Under the pieces are notes generated by a model. That model made no database searches. It was not told the DNA's origin and was given only the letters and a program-made list of their open reading frames with translations. A stretch of 64,000 nucleotides of DNA from Asterella californica (taxonomy: Eukaryota; Streptophyta; Marchantiopsida; Marchantiales; Aytoniaceae), in contig JAYKYS010000010.1 in assembly GCA_036924285.1 (NCBI GenBank), positions 3,782,001-3,846,000 on the forward strand, in the 5' to 3' direction. Shown here in pieces: positions 12,121-24,092 of the stretch. The position numbers and the translations under genes are program-made. Each line of letters starts with the position of its first letter. Position 1 is the first letter of the stretch.

Positions 12121-14602
12121 TTACAAGTTCGGTGTAGCCATGTAAATCTCCGGGTTAGCTAAGAACCGTCGATGATGAACAGTGCTCTTTCGAACCTCCA
12201 CTGCATCACTCAAAATATCATCGAATGAGTTATCATGACTTTCTATATTCAATCTCATAACACTATCAAAGTTCTGAGTCTGCAAGCAATTCTTGTACTT
12301 GAACGTTATAACACTCTGAATACTAGATGTCCTTTCACAGTGGGCTGTAGAAACGCACTGAATGCTAGCAATATCAGCCAAAACAGACAATCGTAGATAC
12401 TTTCACTTTAAAGTTTCATTGTAACTAATCATCGCACACAAGTATATAAATGAAGAGTCTCTGAACTCACCGTGCGCATGAGTTTTGAATTGCTGGAACT
12501 CTAACTTTGCAAAGACTGGTTGGATATAAGAGACCCGTGATATCTCACTTTATCTGTTTTTTTGCTCCAAAATGAACACAAAGAAGTTGAAGTTCCTTAG
12601 ACCCCCAATCTCGCAAAGAGACCAACTGAGAAAGCTTTTGCAATGGAGACAAAATCTTGAATGCTCCAACCAAGTCGTTACTGGAGAAATATTTCTCCAA
12701 TAACTGTAAGCAAACTGTCTTAGACAAACTCTTTTGGAAATTGACAGCCTCCTCTAAGTCTCTCCTCAACCTATCTCTCTGTAATTGAAAAAAAGATTTT
12801 CTCGAACTTCAATATGTAAACGCTTCAAGAAATCACCTTCTGGAGCATAATCATGGAGTAGAGATATCCAGTTTCTTCATTTATGAAGCAAGCATTGAAT
12901 TAAGGCAACCTCATTACTAATCAAAGCTCATATGGTACGAACATCCACAAACTTCTGCTGAAATATGCAAGACAATACACTTAGAGACTGTCAAATATCA
13001 GCCAAGAAGAAAAGATAGTATATTATCTTGAACGAGTTTAGATGCTTGAACAACTCTTTACCTATCTCATGATCTTCGATCGAATCTACCTCAGACAAAA
13101 AGACAAAACAGATTTCAGACTATCACACCACGATGGGTTCTTCCACCGCATTTTGCTTATATTTGGAAAAAAAATTCGGAATGTCGTATATATCGACCTT
13201 GCATAACCCGGAGACAAAACAAATTGGCCAGACAAAAGAAGGACAAATGGTTAAAGTTTGGCGCGTAGTAGCGAGAAAAATTTAGCCATGCGTTAGTGCT
13301 ATCACTACTAATTGGTATCTTTATTTATGTATTAATGACGTTATCGATTGATCCATGCCCTCCGGACCTCCTCTTTTATGGATATTATAGTTGGGTTATA
13401 TCCATGTAAAAGTTATTCAGCCTGTAAACCGGAGTCGAATTAGCAAACCCAATAGTAACAAAGTAACTATCACAAAGACTACTTACAACACTCCAGCGAG
13501 ACAACCAAAGCATTTTGTTATAACGCTTCAGAAACTTACGTGAATCAACAAATTTGGCTTGTAAAACCTCCAACCCTTCTTTGCATTTTGTTGATCTCTT
13601 GAAGTAAGCAGCAATTGCATTGATTAAATCATCGATCTCCTCACTAAGAGGTTACACATGAAGTATGCTGAGAAGCATTCAAGAGAGCTAGATTACAACG
13701 ATGTGCAACACAATGAGAAGTAAGCATAAAAGGATTCACTACGTTCTTCAAGCATGTTCCACTGCGTTCTGTATTGCAGTCATCACAGAAGTCTCGTCAG
13801 ACCCGAAACTTATCATTTTTTTTATGTCAGATATCCCAAACCTTCAGAAGTGCAAGAAGAGTCTCTGTTATAATTTCATAGTGCTTCTCTGAGAGACGAA
13901 TGAGACTTAAGAATGATGTAACTACATGTCATTCTTCTAAAACGTTCCAAAAATCACCAAGTGTCCATGCATAGCCACATCGGTAAAAAAAGAACTACGT
14001 TGAATTCTAGCAATGATACGTTTGTGCAGAACAGAACTGATGCAACTGATCATGTCCACACATGTCTTATCATCGTGGTATATATTGTCTGTCATGTAAC
14101 TGTAGACAACTTTCAACATTCTGCAGAGGATAGTGAACTTTGCATCTACGAAATATGATGCTCTAAATAAAGTAAGCAAAGTTTGATCACATGTCTGATT
14201 CGTGGTTTCAACAACTTGTTGGAAAGCTTGCTTACCTTCATGTTCAGCCCAAGCTAAAGACATGTGCAGTGCGGTAGCCGCGTGATTATGAAATGCAAAG
14301 TTGAATATTGATGTCACCATTTCTAGCAAAAGGAGATTACTTTTATCTTGACAAACCTTGCAATATACTTTACCTACATCTCTATTGAAATGTATCCATT
14401 TGGAAAGATCGTACCATGCATCATCCCAAAGTTTACATTGTGCTTCTACTCTAGAAAGAGTAAGCGCAGTAACACAAGGTTCTTTTTCTTTATCTGAAGA
14501 GGACGTGGAAGATGAAGATATAAATATAAAATCAGAGAGAGTCTTCTACTTCTGCAAAGTATTATCTTTACTTGAAATTCCCTTCCGCTTCTCGGAAGTC
14601 AT
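12121..14602 (-). pseudogene. decayed hAT-superfamily transposase with TTF-type zinc finger
   Basis: Read on the complement, the coding remnant starts with an ATG at 14602. It carries an in-frame TAG after about 18 codons. A TTF-type zinc-finger signature follows (W..F.....KVYCKVCQ near 14400-14330). Near 13740-13680 lies the typical hAT/TTF stretch HCVAHRCNLALLN. Around 13570-13400 is a WLSRWSVV region. At 12769-12545 comes an LLEKYFSSNDLVGAFKILSP region, and at 12390-12121 the C-terminal dimerisation domain (VLADIASIQCVSTAHCER), which is still open. Several frame breaks make the whole inactive. I could not define the terminal inverted repeats or an 8-bp target duplication. Confidence 0.75.
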
Positions 14603-16990
14603 GATGTGAAATTAAGGAAGAAAAAGAACTACAAGGTTGTTAATCTACAAGAAGAGCTCTAGGACTAGCATGAACCTTGATCATTTTAGATGCCCTTACA
14701 GAGAAGATACACCAACCTCGTTTAACCAAATAATCGAGTAATCTCAAGACGTAAACTGTGAGCAGACACCCACAGACTCTACCAAGAAGAAATATTACAA
14801 ATCATATTGTAAAGTGAAGGTCAATAGCAGAAGTCCGTAGGGACGTAGTAGTTAGTCTAGAAAGAGGAAGAAGAAGCTCGAAGACGCTATTAGATGGAAT
14901 GAAAGTCTTAGTCCTAGTCCTCTAATCTTCACTTAGTGATAATATCAAAAGCTGATATTGTCACTCAACGAACACTTGCAAGCTAGCTTGCAAACTGCAC
15001 ACCATAAAAAACTTAAACGATCCAAACAAATTATGTATTATCCATAATAGTGCAGTCTGAGTCAAAGTATACGACAAAGCTTGTAAAGTAAGCTACTGTA
15101 GTATGCAATATATGCCTAAATCAAATCAGAAACACTGTAACATGAATTGAAGAGAAAATATAATAATAACTCTTCACTCAATGCACCATGGTACTCTGAA
15201 CGAAAGTGAAATCAAAATTGACAGCAACCTGATCGCAACTTGTACAAAATGTGACTAATCGGAATAGAACTGTACTCAAGATGATTCATTAACCTAGTTA
15301 CAAAAATACATACCTCAGTTAAAGCACGATGCCTTTGATCTCCGCAGATAAGAGGAAAGACTGAACCACAACAATTAGAACCATAGTACTATCAACTCGA
15401 CTCCACGATGACAATCAGCAGTTATCAGATTACCATGATGTACCAGACGACTGTCTTTGTTTGTATCTCACAACAAACTATCTTCGGAGTTCGATCGGAC
15501 CACAAGTCTCACGACTCTATGACACAAGTTCCAAATAACAAAGAACAACCAAAAAACGAAGAACCGCCACTGAAAAACAACGAACTGCCGTCTGTCTCAA
15601 ATCGATGATTTCAACGGATTAAAGGAGAAAAGTGAGAGTTCAAAAAGAGTATTACGAAGTGAGTCATCTCCCAACCTCGCACACTCACATTGACATCCGG
15701 TCAAGCGAGAAATTTAGAAATTTGTCCGAGAGATAAGCTCTGAGGAGAAACACTCCAAAAAGCTCTCGAGTTCAATAGTTCAGTAGCGTTTTTGCTGCAT
15801 CACTCTATTGTCGTCAAAGATCTGCTCTAGAGTCAAGAAAAATGACAGATTCAGGAGGTTTCAACATAAAAAATGAGACTTCAACTAAGCTCTCGAAGCG
15901 AACTCACACTGCTAGTATACGACATGACACAAAATCGAAGAGAACAGAAAAATGTTAAGAATTAGCACAGTGTGCAAACAAATTCACCCAACGTGACAGC
16001 TTCTACACGATGCATCAAGAAGCCGCCGCTCGTCTCTATCAAATCACCGACTACGAGACAGAGTCACCGAGTCCACGAACCTCACATGATCTAATCCTGA
16101 AACTGCAGTTTTGTCATGAATCGTCTGATCGACCAATCAAGAACCGTTCGATCTTGCTGGTTAGTTTATATCGTTCGATGATCAAAGCGAATCTAGATCG
16201 TTAGATTAAATAAATCATGATAAAAACTAAGTCGTTAATTTCAAATCCGTCGATAGCGATTATTTATTTGTTTAAAATCAACTTGAACTACAAACTAATT
16301 GTGTAAATCCAATAATATTCATATGATACTCGAAATAAATCTGGAATAGTGAACTGATACATGTCACTAATCCGGTTAGTGATTTAGCACATGAGACGAG
16401 ATCCGGTCCTGGAGCTTTTGGTCTCGGTATCGATTCCGGTGTATTTACTTTACAACCGACTTTTGAGAATCCCAGCAGGTTGAGAATACAAAGGAAGCCA
16501 GTTAGCCCCGAGCGCTGGCTTCGCTTTACTTAGTCATGGTTTATGTAGCTAAGTGTAACATAGATAGGTACAATAACTCCGTTCTCGACTGCCGTTTCCG
16601 GATACGAAGTACTACTATGAGTCTATGAACCAGGATACTGCGACGCGACGTGAAGAGAAAGACATGGTGACGAGAGTCTGATGAGGACAAGCGAGAGTTT
16701 GAAGGAGTGAGACTGTCGGACAGATCAGCTAGACACAGAGAGAGAGAGAGAGCGCAAACTAGACTACGGAAACATACCAGCGTTCTCATTGACACTATTG
16801 ATCCATCCTGAAACAGCTGCTAGTGCTGCCGTCTACTGCGCCTGGTACGATACGGTTTCTTATATTTCGCCGCAGTCTTCGCTTTTGTGTGTGTGTGTGT
16901 TCCTTCTGAGTGGTTTCTCTGTTACGCTGCGCCTATCATTTCCCTTCCTCGCTCACAGCCGCTGAGCGGATTCGGAGTACAACGCATCAG
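14603..16990. other. AT-rich intergenic DNA and NHD1 upstream region
   Basis: No gene is recognisable. There is an imperfect hairpin at about 14937-14965 (AGTGATAATATC/GATATTGTCACT), an (AG)n tract at about 16735-16752 and a (TG)n tract at about 16888-16902. The tracts lie within 300 bp upstream of the probable NHD1 first exon, so this end may include its promoter. Confidence 0.4.
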
Positions 16991-17414
16991 TCGGTCGCTT
17001 CCTTGTTGTACTTCCGTTTTGTGGGTGAGTAACATTGACTGGGTATGAGAAGTTGAAGGTTGTCAAAGAGTGCAGCGGATTTTTATGCGTCGGGTGATTC
17101 TGAGAGTGTGTGAATTAGGCGCTTTTGATGTCAGGATTGGGGAGTTGGAAAAGAGTGGAGATAGTGAGACGGAGCGAATTTTGACGTCTCAGAGTAGGTG
17201 ATGTGGGATGATCGTTGAACAGAACTGAGGAGGTTGAACAGGGAAAATGTTTTACTATTCTTTCTCAATGAGTGTACCCTTCGGGTAGCGTATTTTGGAG
17301 GCACGGTGTGTCTTGGGGTACAAAGCGATATCGGGACTGACAGGATTACTTCTGTTGTTTCAGGACAGAGCTTATGAGCTAGAGAGGAAAATTGGACTGG
17401 CTTCGCAGACGGTG

Positions 17415-20400
17415 ATGTCGTCCCTTCAGGGCGTTTTCCTCAATGAGGTTTCTAGAGTAACTTCTTTCTCAGCAGAGCGATGTGAATTCCAACGCGCAGT
17501 TCTCGCAACTGCGACTCCACAGAAATCATTTGGATCACGAGCTTTCGCTCAGGGACTTTCTTCCACGTCCTCCCGTGGTTGTGTTGTTAACCGGCGTAGC
17601 TTACGAAATGGAGCTCACCAGGGAGGAAAGGAAGAATGGACGCTTCGTTCGGCAAAATCAACGAAATCGGTCGTGCGAGCCTCCGCCGCAGACGGGAAGG
17701 ATTCGCTTCAAGATATGTCTGATGTACGTAATGATTCTTCAGGTCTTATATTATGTTTCCAAGCCACTATTTGTTTCTAGGGGACCGTGCGTGCACTTTG
17801 ATATATTTATAAGGCGGCCAAGGTTCAGAATTTTGGTTCTTTCTATCTTTCCTAGGAATGCCGGTTCAGTCGTTTTGTCAGTGTTTTTCCGTGAATTCTT
17901 TTGTAAGTGTTTGTCCGTGAATTCTTTTGTAAGTCCCATCATGTTGGTTCGTCCCTATCGAGTGTCGTTTCCAAACTTTGGTGCTAAATCGGTTAGGTGG
18001 AACGTAACATATTCGTTACGTTCTTGCATGGGGAATCAGATCTGCTGATTCCCCACTAGAAGCGTAGGCAATCTAAGGTTTTCGGAAGTGATTGCGTAAG
18101 GTCATCCAGTTTGTGTCCGACGACTAGCAAAAGGGTGCTCGTAAATGCTAAAGAATGGTTTGCTATGGGAACTGAGAACATACAGCTTTTCAAGCTACAA
18201 TTTTGGGTATCTGACGATGTGGTCCACAATCTCGGGGACAGGAGTTGAATTCGCCGGCAGGGACCTGTGATCCATTATGCTCTGTCGATGAAATGAGCTC
18301 TTCAGACTTCCAAGATAACTACAAGCCGAAGACTGACCTTTTGAAGGCCGTTGCGGTTGGAGCAGCAGTCCTTACTGGAGCAGCCGTGGTCAACCACTCT
18401 TGGGTCGCTGAGAACCAGGTCCTGTATACATTTTGTCCCTCTTAAGCTCTTCCAGTGAGGATTCAGCTCAGTCAATGTTGGAAATCGCCTCTGAACATCT
18501 TGAATTATGTTAAATATTGCCTTTTAATTCTGAATCTACCTTTCCTACTAATGTAGTGAGTGGTTTTGATACCAAAAGAGTGGCTTTTCACGAGTGCTTC
18601 ACTTGACTCCTGTTCATTGCCTTAATCGAATTGATTGATATGATTGTACCCCTCGACATGCAGAACTTGGCCATGGCAGTAGTCTTCGTGCTTGGGTATG
18701 CTGGGATTATCTTTGAAGAATCAGTAGTGTTCAACAAAAGTGGAGTGGGGCTCCTTATGGCTGTTACTCTGTGGACAATTCGGAGTATAGGGGTATGTCA
18801 ACTCCTAAAGCTGTAAATCATAATTGGCCCGCAAGATTGTTCAATGCATGCACTTGCATCATTACTGTCTTCGCATTGTATGTGTATTCAGGATGACTCG
18901 GGATTTATGACTCTTAGCTTGAAGCCAACCATTCTTTCTGGTGAATGGACTTTGCAAGGGACTAGGTTGAACGCTGTGAAACTACCTAACAAGCTCTGAT
19001 CGAGGACGTTCTGAGAGTCATGGTACGTTAGGCATGTACATTTTAGCCCTCAATCAACTCCTGAAGCTTAACCTTATATAATGCGAGGGTACAATTCTCC
19101 ATTTGCAGGCTCCATCTACCGAAGTGGCTGTTAGAGAGCTATCAGAGTCTTCCACAGAAGTAAGTGAGATCGTTTTCTTCTTGCTCGGAGCCATGACAAT
19201 TGTCGAGATCGTGGACGCACATCAAGGTTTCAAACTTGTGACGGACTCCATTACCACGCGCAGTCCACGTCTTCTTCTATGGGTGGTATGGTTCTAATCG
19301 AGTCACCTTGCTTCTAAACGTCTCCTTTGACCCACGATGTAGCATTAGGTGACTTATTCTGTGTTAATCATCATGGAGCTTTGGGTTTTCCTTATGAGCA
19401 GTAGAAGGTTTTACGTCCAACATCTTGTGTGCCTAACAGAGAATCCGGCAGAGTGAGCAAGATATTAGATATCCAGTACTTCGTCGATTTAATGTGATGA
19501 ATAATGTTGCTCTCCATTCGTGACAGATCGGGGGAATAACATTTTTCCTGAGCTCTGTTCTTGACAACTTGACGTCTACAATTGTGATGGTGTCCCTCTT
19601 GAGGAAACTTTGCCCTGATCCTGAGCAAAGGAAGTATGTATTTTACTCCAGAAAGTGACAGTGTATTCAACTTCCAGAGTTTCCGGTTTTCATCTAATAT
19701 AGGCCTCTCATTTAGGGTCCTCGTTTTGTTCATTGTCAGTACTTACAGTATTTACTTCCGCATGATTTTTTCAGTCATTGATACTAGTTAATCGAGATCA
19801 TAAATCTGTTCTGCATCTCATAGAACTGTTGAAATAGGTTTCTTGGAGCTGTAGTTGTCATTGCTGCAAATGCCGGGGGTGCATGGACTCCTATTGGAGA
19901 TGTAACAACTACAATGCTTTGGATTCACGGACAGATTTCAACTGTCAAGACAATGCAGGTAATGATCGAGTTGAAATGATCTAGATCATTTCACGATGGC
20001 TCAGCTTCTGTACTAAGTTGAGTCATTATCTTTGGGGCTTATGAAGTGGCCAACTGCAAATATTCCGGTTATCTTCACTTTGACAGGCGGCTAACAGGAG
20101 TTATATTGTGTAAATGATAGCGTTCCAAGAATTGATGTGTAAAATGATTTGAGCAAGTAATTATCACTTTAAATGGGTCATCTGATGAAAAAGTTTTGCT
20201 CCCCCGCAGGACCTGTTTATTCCATCAGCTGTATCACTTATCGTCCCATTGGCCCTGTTGACACTTTTCAGGTTCTTAAATTCAGGCGGCATATCGCTTT
20301 TTTGAGTTACAGCTATGACTCTGACAAACCGAAGTAGCTATCAGTGAAACAAATAATAATTTGTGTTCATGTGCTATGGGGTGGTTAGTGGCCCATTTCA

Positions 20401-21908
20401 AACGTGTAAGCTGTTAGTTTCTACTGTTAATCGCAGAAGCTCATTGTCGATAACAGTTCAAGGTGAATGGATCCATTATTTGTTGACTGTCATTCTTCCC
20501 CTCGCCGCAGTGATAAGGATGAAGAAAAGAAGGAACTTCGACCAGTAATGACAAACGAGCAGTTGGCACCAAGAGGTCGATTGGTCTTTGGTGTGGGTAT
20601 TGGTGCTCTTCTGTTTGTGCCTATCTTTAAGCAGTTAACAGGCCTGCCACCTTATCTGGGTATGCTGTTGGGTCTTGGTACATTGTGGATCATCACCGAC
20701 GCTATCCACTACGGAGACTCAGAGCGCCAAAGACTCAAAGTACCGCAAGCATTGTCGCGAATAGACACACAGGGAGTCTTGTTCTTCCTTGGAATTCTTC
20801 TTTCCGTTGGCAGGTTGGTATAATCAGTTGATCTTGGATGTTTGGTTATTACTCCTGCTTGCTCGGAAAACTCGTATTTTTTCGTGAAACCCCAGAGCCT
20901 TAACGGTAGTGTTGACTATTTGGTTCTGTTTACGTATCTTCTTCCCCTCAGTGTCTTTCTTCTGCCAACTTCACCGTGCGTTGCTGTTCTTCCTCATCGT
21001 TACGTCTTACCTAGCTGTTTAGTTGCGAGTGTTGCCACTTGTCTATTACAGGAGCCTATAACTCCGACGATGCTCATGCAACTAATTATTGTTCGACCTT
21101 TCCCGTTGCAGCCTACAGGCCGCGGGACTTCTTCAGGAGTTGGCTACATTTTTGGACCAGCACGTACCAAGCTTAGAGCTTATAGCAAGCACTATTGGGC
21201 TTGCCTCCGCAGTAATTGACAATGTGCCTTTGGTGGCCGCTACTATGGGCATGTATAGTCTGAATACCTTCCCGATGGACAGCGAACTGTGGCAGCTGAT
21301 TGCATACTGTGCAGGCACTGGGGGATCAATTCTTATCATTGGATCGGCAGCTGGTGTGGCTTTCATGGGGATGGAGAAAGCGGACTTCTTCTGGTATCTG
21401 AAAAGGGTAAGTGGGTTGCTCCCGGGTGGACTTGCTTGTCCTCAAATTTGGATTACCAAGTATCTCGCACTGCTTTGTTGCCGATCGTTACTGTCCTGCC
21501 ACAGGAAGTTGTGTGCATACGTGTGGTCCTTCATCTGGGAGAACGTGTCCTTTAGCTGTCATAGACCGATTGTAGATCCGAGGGGGTCGATAGGTAATTA
21601 CAGGGGCATGTTCTCTGAGTTCCGAAGTAATCTGATCATTCCCTAGTCGTGTTTAAGCGATGCATATGTAGCGGGTAAGGAACTTTCTGGCCATGCGCAT
21701 ACGAGAAGGGCAGGAAACTATAAATCTCTACATGATCAAACTCAGATATTCAGTTGTTGGTTTAACAAGTGTGGATGGTGGCTTGCAGATAAGTGGATAT
21801 GCTTTTGCTGGATATGGTGCTGGCATTGCCGCATACCTTGCCCTTTACCATTTGCAAGAGACTCCGGTGACTTCCGTCTTGGGACAGCTGCCTCATCTTC
21901 CTTTTTAG
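17415..21908 (+). CDS. NHD1: NhaD-type sodium/proton antiporter, chloroplast envelope (NHD1), 10 exons, 594 aa
   Basis: Exons: 17415-17727, 18261-18418, 18664-18792, 19109-19285, 19527-19633, 19838-19958, 20210-20271, 20511-20813, 21112-21406 and 21789-21908. They total 1785 nt and all phases close. The first about 90 residues are Ser/Arg/Ala-rich and end in SVVRASAADG, a typical transit-peptide cleavage context. The rest follows plant NHD1 closely: FEESVVFNKSG, SEIVFFLLGAMTIVEIVDAHQ, FFLSSVLDNLTSTIVMVSLL, AANAGGAWTPIGDVTTTMLW, APRGRLVFGVG, the AVIDNVPLVAATMGMY stretch, AGTGGSILIIGSAAGVAFMG and ISGYAFAGYGAG. The conserved Asp/Asn residues of the ion path (LDN, IDN) are present. The family exchanges Na+ for H+ across the chloroplast envelope, removing stromal Na+. 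A probable 5'-UTR intron spans 17025-17363 (GTGAGT to ttgtttcag). The exon 1/2 joint (phase 1, C before gtaatg) is the least certain. Length is close to that of Arabidopsis NHD1. BASS2, its known partner, lies 4.5 kb away in the opposite direction. Confidence 0.92.
18000..18054. repeat. two adjacent short hairpins in NHD1 intron 1
   Basis: GAACGTAAC (18000-18008) pairs with 18015-18023. GGGGAATCAG (18030-18039) pairs with 18045-18054. They sit back to back in the 533-bp first coding-region intron. Confidence 0.65.
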
Positions 21909-23216
21909 ACCGGGCCATAGGAGAAACCTACTAGCATCGTCCTCATGCTGCAGAAACTTTGCAGGTGCTCAGTTTCAGTGTAATCAATTACGCCAGGAGT
22001 TCCAAGCCGGAAACCATGCCACGTAAACTGGTATAGTCTGTAAGCTCATCGTTGTATGAATGACTTGGCACTCGCTTCAGAAGGCAAGTCGTATAGTAGC
22101 GTTACACCAACATCTGGGCGATGGTAGCCAACGGTATAGAAGGCTTGAAACTTCAGTTTTGATCGATACAATTTGGATTACAACCACTGGGAGTACACCC
22201 TACTTCTGCTCCTCTATATTATGGAGCTTTAGTTTTCCTTCAAAGGAAGCCCCGCCAATGAAGCTTCTCAAGAACGGAGGTGAGCATGGGACAGAGATCA
22301 CCACTCTGGAGAACTCGCACTGCAAATGAGCATTATTCCAAGTACTTGACCACCAGCGATTGGTTGCTCTAGAACAAATCATCCTGTACTGAACCACGAG
22401 GAAAATGTATATATTTCGGATGCATCATCTCATCTTGAATATTCTCTAGTCTTTATTCACCAATCGCAACAGAAATTCTGGTAACAATATCTTTGAAAAA
22501 CCAGTCAAAACCTGTGAGTCGACGGTCATGTAAGGTTCTGTTTTGGCTTTGTGCGTTAGGGTAACATCCTCTTCGATAAATAGGCTGCTATATGCTGCTT
22601 ACTTATAGTGTTCACTTCTCATTACCAGGAACGACGAAGATTAAAACCAATGGTGCACTCTTTTATGAAGGAAAGAAAACGTCATGTGCTTCGAGAAGGG
22701 GAGGTTACTCATTTATTATCTTCAGCGCGGAGGCAGCCACAAGAGACCCTATGGCCAAAATACTGACTGTTATTGACTTTCAGGAAACGGCCACCTTTCA
22801 TCGAGTGAAAAATAGTAGGCTGCGGAATCCTATCTCGACCGCAGTTAAGAGAGGTGAACTTCAACCTTACCAATCACTCTCTGAGGCAGGAGGAAAGACC
22901 GTGAGGAATCGATAACACCCGCAGATGCAAAGATTACTCCATCCAGAGATAAGCCACAAAAGTGGCGGAATATGGTCACAGCAGCAACAACAGCAGGAGC
23001 AGGTTGCCCATTCGTTCCTGGAAGGCTCATGGAAGTTATGAAAGGTATAGAAATTTACAGAAGAGGATAAAGGTCAATTAGCATGTCTCTGAGTACATTG
23101 CGTTGATAACGTTAACGGGACCGATAAAAAGGGTGGTCATCCATGGTTCTGACATGTCTGGCCAATCTGTCACGAGTCTCAAAACCCTCCAGTTCTTTCG
23201 CTCGTAAGCGCTCAGA
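21909..23216. other. NHD1 3' flank and spacer to the lectin-type gene
   Basis: This should include the convergent 3' UTRs of NHD1 (+) and of the gene at 23217 (-). An open frame at 22592-22915 (+) has no recognisable domain and no splice context, so I do not call it a gene. Confidence 0.45.
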
Positions 23217-24092
23217 TCAGAAGCCAAAACCATATTTCCCTAGACTCACAACAGGATCAGGAGTTTGGTGCCAGTGCTGGCTGTAGATGGCATGGAAGTA
23301 GTATGTATTATTGTACTTGTCTTCTAAAGGTTTGCAGCCGAGAAAGTAGCGAATATCTCGAGTCTTCTCATCCTTGATGATGCAAAATGGGGCCACAAAT
23401 TTGTTATCATCCTGGCTCCACAAAGAAATGAGCTTGGATTCCAATCCCCCGACCTCGTGGGTCTGCTTCTTGTAAGTGAACACATCGCCATCGAACTCCG
23501 AATCCCCTTTAGCGAGGATGACACTGAAGAATCCTCCATCGGCAATGGCGCTCTTGCACTCGGGGACTTTGTTCAGCGGCACTCGTTTCCAAAACTTGCC
23601 ATTGGCCATGCTCTTGATCTTACAGGTCTGACTCATCCCGGGGACATGGACGGTCTCGAACATGTAGCACGGATTCGTCTTGTCCTGCTTGCCGGAGAAC
23701 AGCAGCTTTCCCGGCGTGCCCCTCCTGTCCGGATGCACCATCAGATACCTACACAAGGCCTGAGACTTGAGCCTGACGAACTGTGGCAGGCCCACCGCCT
23801 TAATGACCTCCGGCTTCGCTTGTTTCGGTGACTTGGGAGGAGATCTGGGCCCGAACTGAGGCGGTGGCGCCGTGGAAGTTGCTTTGGACTGGATATGCTG
23901 CATGTAGTGCGGAGATCCGGGTCTTGGTGATCCCGAGCCGGATTCGCCCGGAGAGCCAGAGCGGGCTGGAGAGATCCCACCATGCTGCTTGCTGTCTTGT
24001 GATCCCGATCCCGACTTAGCCGGCGATGCGGACCTTGCTGGAGATCCGCCTTCCAGTGCGGATCCCTGTTGGGAGCCCTGCGGGGTCGCCAT
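23217..24092 (-). CDS. Ser/Pro-repeat protein with an amaranthin/agglutinin-like beta-trefoil domain, 291 aa
   Basis: This is a single uninterrupted frame from ATG at 24092 to TGA at 23217-23219. Residues 1-95 are low complexity with repeated SPA(R/K)SGS and GSPRPGSP units, probably disordered; no signal peptide or membrane segment is visible. From about residue 100 a folded domain begins with LPQFVRLKS and continues through KLLFSGK, FETVHV, KIKSMANGKFWKR, KLISLWSQDDNKFVAPF and YYFHAIYSQHW. The pattern of LP.fv.LKs, a central IKS..N.KFW and an FE motif resembles one agglutinin (amaranthin) beta-trefoil repeat of plant lectins; this assignment is by motif only. If correct it would be a nucleo-cytoplasmic carbohydrate-binding protein with one trefoil rather than amaranthin's two. 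It is intronless between two intron-rich plastid transporter genes, so it may be a later insertion between them. Confidence 0.6.
   Translation of the reverse strand: MATPQGSQQGSALEGGSPARSASPAKSGSGSQDSKQHGGISPARSGSPGESGSGSPRPGSPHYMQHIQSKATSTAPPPQFGPRSPPKSPKQAKPEVIKAVGLPQFVRLKSQALCRYLMVHPDRRGTPGKLLFSGKQDKTNPCYMFETVHVPGMSQTCKIKSMANGKFWKRVPLNKVPECKSAIADGGFFSVILAKGDSEFDGDVFTYKKQTHEVGGLESKLISLWSQDDNKFVAPFCIIKDEKTRDIRYFLGCKPLEDKYNNTYYFHAIYSQHWHQTPDPVVSLGKYGFGF

Noticed and set aside
17482..18048. 188-residue open frame overlapping NHD1 exon 1
   Set aside because: It is in another frame of a confirmed exon and runs into the intron hairpins; no domain.
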